DNA of 64,000 nucleotides from Acidovorax sp. GW101-3H11 (GTDB lineage: Bacteria > Pseudomonadota > Gammaproteobacteria > Burkholderiales > Burkholderiaceae_C), in assembly GCF_001633105.1 (NCBI RefSeq), contig NZ_LUKZ01000035.1:8959-72958 (forward strand), written 5' to 3'. This document shows, piece by piece, positions 62,609 through 64,000 of the stretch. The notes under the pieces are model-generated. The model ran no database searches. It was not told the DNA's origin and saw only the letters and a list, made by a program, of their open reading frames with translations. The position numbers and the translations under genes are program-made. The stretch's first letter is position 1, and every line of letters starts with the position of its first letter.

Positions 62609-63682
62609 ATGCTGAATCGACTTCTCTCTGGCGACTACCCGCGCAGCAAGGTGCTCGCGGTCATCCTCGTGACCCTCCTGCTGGGGCTGGCGTTTGCACC
62701 CTTCCTCTTCCCCGGCGTCAAGGCGCTCTCGGTGGCGGCCAAGGTGCTCATCTTTGTGGTGCTGGTTGCCAGCTTCGACCTGCTGCTGGGTTACACCGGC
62801 ATCGTGAGCTTTGCGCACACCATGTTCTTTGGCATTGGCGCCTATGGCATTGCGGTGGCCACCACGCGCCTGGGCCCTACCTGGACGGCGCTGGGCGTGG
62901 GCGTTGGCGGCGCGCTGCTGCTGTCGCTGCTGCTGTCGCTGGCCGTGGGCCTGTTCTCGCTGCGCGTGCGCGCCATCTTCTTTGCCATGATCACGCTGGC
63001 CGTGGCGGCGGCGTTCCAGACGCTGGCTTCGCAGCTGTCGGACATCACCGGCGGCGAAGACGGCCTGACCTTCAAGGTGCCCGAGATCCTCTCGCCCAGC
63101 TTCGAGCCGTTTGACGAGCCCTTCCTGGGCGTGAGCATCGACGGGCGGCTGATCTGCTACTACCTGCTCTTCGTCACCGCCGTGGCGCTGGTGCTGGCCC
63201 TGCTGCGCATCGTCAACTCGCCGTTTGGCCGCGTGCTGCAGGCCATCCGCGAGAACGAGTTCCGCGCCGAGGCCATTGGCTACCGCGTGGTGGTGTACCG
63301 CACCACCTCCAGCGTGCTGTCGGCGCTGTTTGCCACCATGGCGGGTGCGATGCTCGCGCTCTGGCTGCGCTACAACGGGCCGGACACGTCCCTGAGCTTC
63401 GAAATCATGATGGACTGCCTGCTCATCGTCGTGATCGGCGGCATGGGCACGATCTACGGATCGGCCATCGGCGCGGTGCTGTTCCTGGTGGCGCAAAGCT
63501 ACCTGCAGGATCTGCTGCGCCTGGGCCACGAGGCCACCTCGGGCCTGCCCTGGCTGTCGGCCCTGCTGTCGCCCGACCGCTGGCTGCTGTGGCTGGGCGT
63601 GCTCTTCGTTCTTTCGGTCTATTACTTCCCCACCGGTGTGGTGGGGCGCCTGCGCGCGGCAGCTGCGCGCAAGGCGGGGTGA
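62609..63682 (+). CDS. livM: ABC permease, LivM-like
   Basis: This 357-residue permease has VVLVASFDLLLGYTGIVSFAHTMFFGIGAYG, RVRAIFFAMITLAVAAAFQTLASQ and AIRENEFRAEAIGYRVVVYRTTSSVLSALFATMAGAMLALWLRY, the LivM pattern including the EAA loop. A GAGGAG ribosome site lies before ATG 62609, 16 bp after livH. It completes the transporter of the PHB/3HB locus. Confidence 0.93.
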   Translation: MLNRLLSGDYPRSKVLAVILVTLLLGLAFAPFLFPGVKALSVAAKVLIFVVLVASFDLLLGYTGIVSFAHTMFFGIGAYGIAVATTRLGPTWTALGVGVGGALLLSLLLSLAVGLFSLRVRAIFFAMITLAVAAAFQTLASQLSDITGGEDGLTFKVPEILSPSFEPFDEPFLGVSIDGRLICYYLLFVTAVALVLALLRIVNSPFGRVLQAIRENEFRAEAIGYRVVVYRTTSSVLSALFATMAGAMLALWLRYNGPDTSLSFEIMMDCLLIVVIGGMGTIYGSAIGAVLFLVAQSYLQDLLRLGHEATSGLPWLSALLSPDRWLLWLGVLFVLSVYYFPTGVVGRLRAAAARKAG

Positions 63683-63775
63683 GTGGCCCCGGCCGCGCCG
63701 GGTGACCGGCGTGGCCCGGGTGTGTGGATGAGCTGTGCAACAAGACGCAAAGAAAAAACTCCAGGAGACAAGCAC

Positions 63776-64000
63776 ATGAAGATGAGCATGAAGAACCCGC
63801 GTTTTCGTCCTTTCGTTCCCGCCGCGCTGACTGCGGCGGTGCTGGCTGCCTGCGGCGGCAGCAGCGGCGACAGCGCCGCCCCCAACACCAAGCCCGGCTA
63901 CCTGGGCACCATCAGCGAGACCACCTACGACGGCAGCAGCAATGACCTGCTCACGGCGGGCCTGGGCGCCACGGGTCTGGCCGCTGCCGTGCCCCCCGCG
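63776..64000 (+). CDS. 3-hydroxybutyrate-oligomer hydrolase, N-terminal part (cut by window end)
   Basis: Seventy-five codons are visible. A lipoprotein-type signal (PAALTAAVLAACGG, Cys acylation site) is followed by PGYLGTISETTYDGSSNDLL and TAGLGATGLAAAVPP. The YDGxSxDLLTAGLGxxGL pattern is how the D-(-)-3-hydroxybutyrate-oligomer hydrolase family begins, as I remember it. The enzyme would cut oligomers released by the PHB depolymerase to monomers. CAGGAGAC precedes ATG 63776, 93 bp after livM in the same direction. Confidence 0.75.
   Translation, partial: MKMSMKNPRFRPFVPAALTAAVLAACGGSSGDSAAPNTKPGYLGTISETTYDGSSNDLLTAGLGATGLAAAVPPA

Overview
The window is high-GC DNA that reads as a chromosomal segment of a betaproteobacterium of the family Comamonadaceae, most likely Acidovorax or a close relative. 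The clues are the protein style and gene orders (PXPV-type periplasmic protein, tctDE-tctCBA, Cds6-type L,D-transpeptidase, tRNA-Ser next to a lysC-like ACT gene) and family-typical intergenic repeats. The genus is inferred, not proven. No rRNA, CRISPR array or complete insertion sequence is visible.

Layout. 0.3-1.8 kb: an integron cassette remnant. Two cassette genes on the minus strand have stop codons lying in attC core sites, and a 5' fragment of an IS110-family transposase gene follows. 1.8-11.5 kb: housekeeping and unknown genes (rluE, an M23 peptidase, an amino-acid-binding protein, DUF2322, an FHA membrane protein paired with an HtrA-like protease, an M14-like peptidase) with several dispersed repeats. 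11.6-15.3 kb: an accessory patch with a ParE-type toxin and antitoxin, an AT-rich DUF262/DUF1524 gene with a frameshifted start, and a zeta-toxin-like kinase directly behind glnS. 15.3-20.4 kb: glnS, a PXPV protein, aroQ, arfB, a DODA-type dioxygenase and a carboxylesterase. 20.4-25.6 kb: a methionine catabolism cluster, mdeR-mdeA-mdeB, with a second Lrp gene inserted. 26-33 kb: a threonine-dehydratase-type enzyme with its DauR-like regulator, then a minus-strand operon ldt-ppiA-ppiB-lpxH-mtfA and a TPR protein. 33.4-40.4 kb: cysS, alkA-type glycosylase, accA, a chemoreceptor, tilS, a free-standing LysC-like ACT protein and tRNA-Ser(GCU).

40.44-47.10 kb is a 6.6-kb integrative element inserted at the 3' end of tRNA-Ser, bounded by an identical 18-bp direct repeat. 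It carries a tyrosine integrase, an AlpA-like small protein, an HNH-like protein, a Xre repressor with a palindromic operator, a terminase-small-subunit-like HTH protein and an origin-like block of CCTGTCA repeats. Its most striking feature is a 14-bp interrupted palindrome, TGCAATTGATTGCA, present about ten times inside the element (in genes and between them) and not seen elsewhere in the 64 kb.

47-54 kb: an unknown gene, hslR, and a TctE/TctD two-component system divergent from the tricarboxylate transporter genes tctCBA. 54.3-55.1 kb: a DUF2325 protein behind a Fur-box-like site. 55.2-64 kb: a coherent locus holding a PAS-AAA-Fis sigma-54 activator, three upstream half-sites and a -24/-12 promoter, a LivK-like binding protein, a secreted polyhydroxybutyrate depolymerase, livG-livF-livH-livM, and the start of a 3-hydroxybutyrate-oligomer hydrolase. 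Together they look like a regulated system that degrades extracellular PHB and imports the product through a branched-chain-amino-acid-type ABC transporter.

A dispersed repeat of about 60 bp (called SIR here) occurs about ten times. One copy lies in frame inside mdeB, a short version lies inside tilS, and one forms the start of the alkA-type gene.
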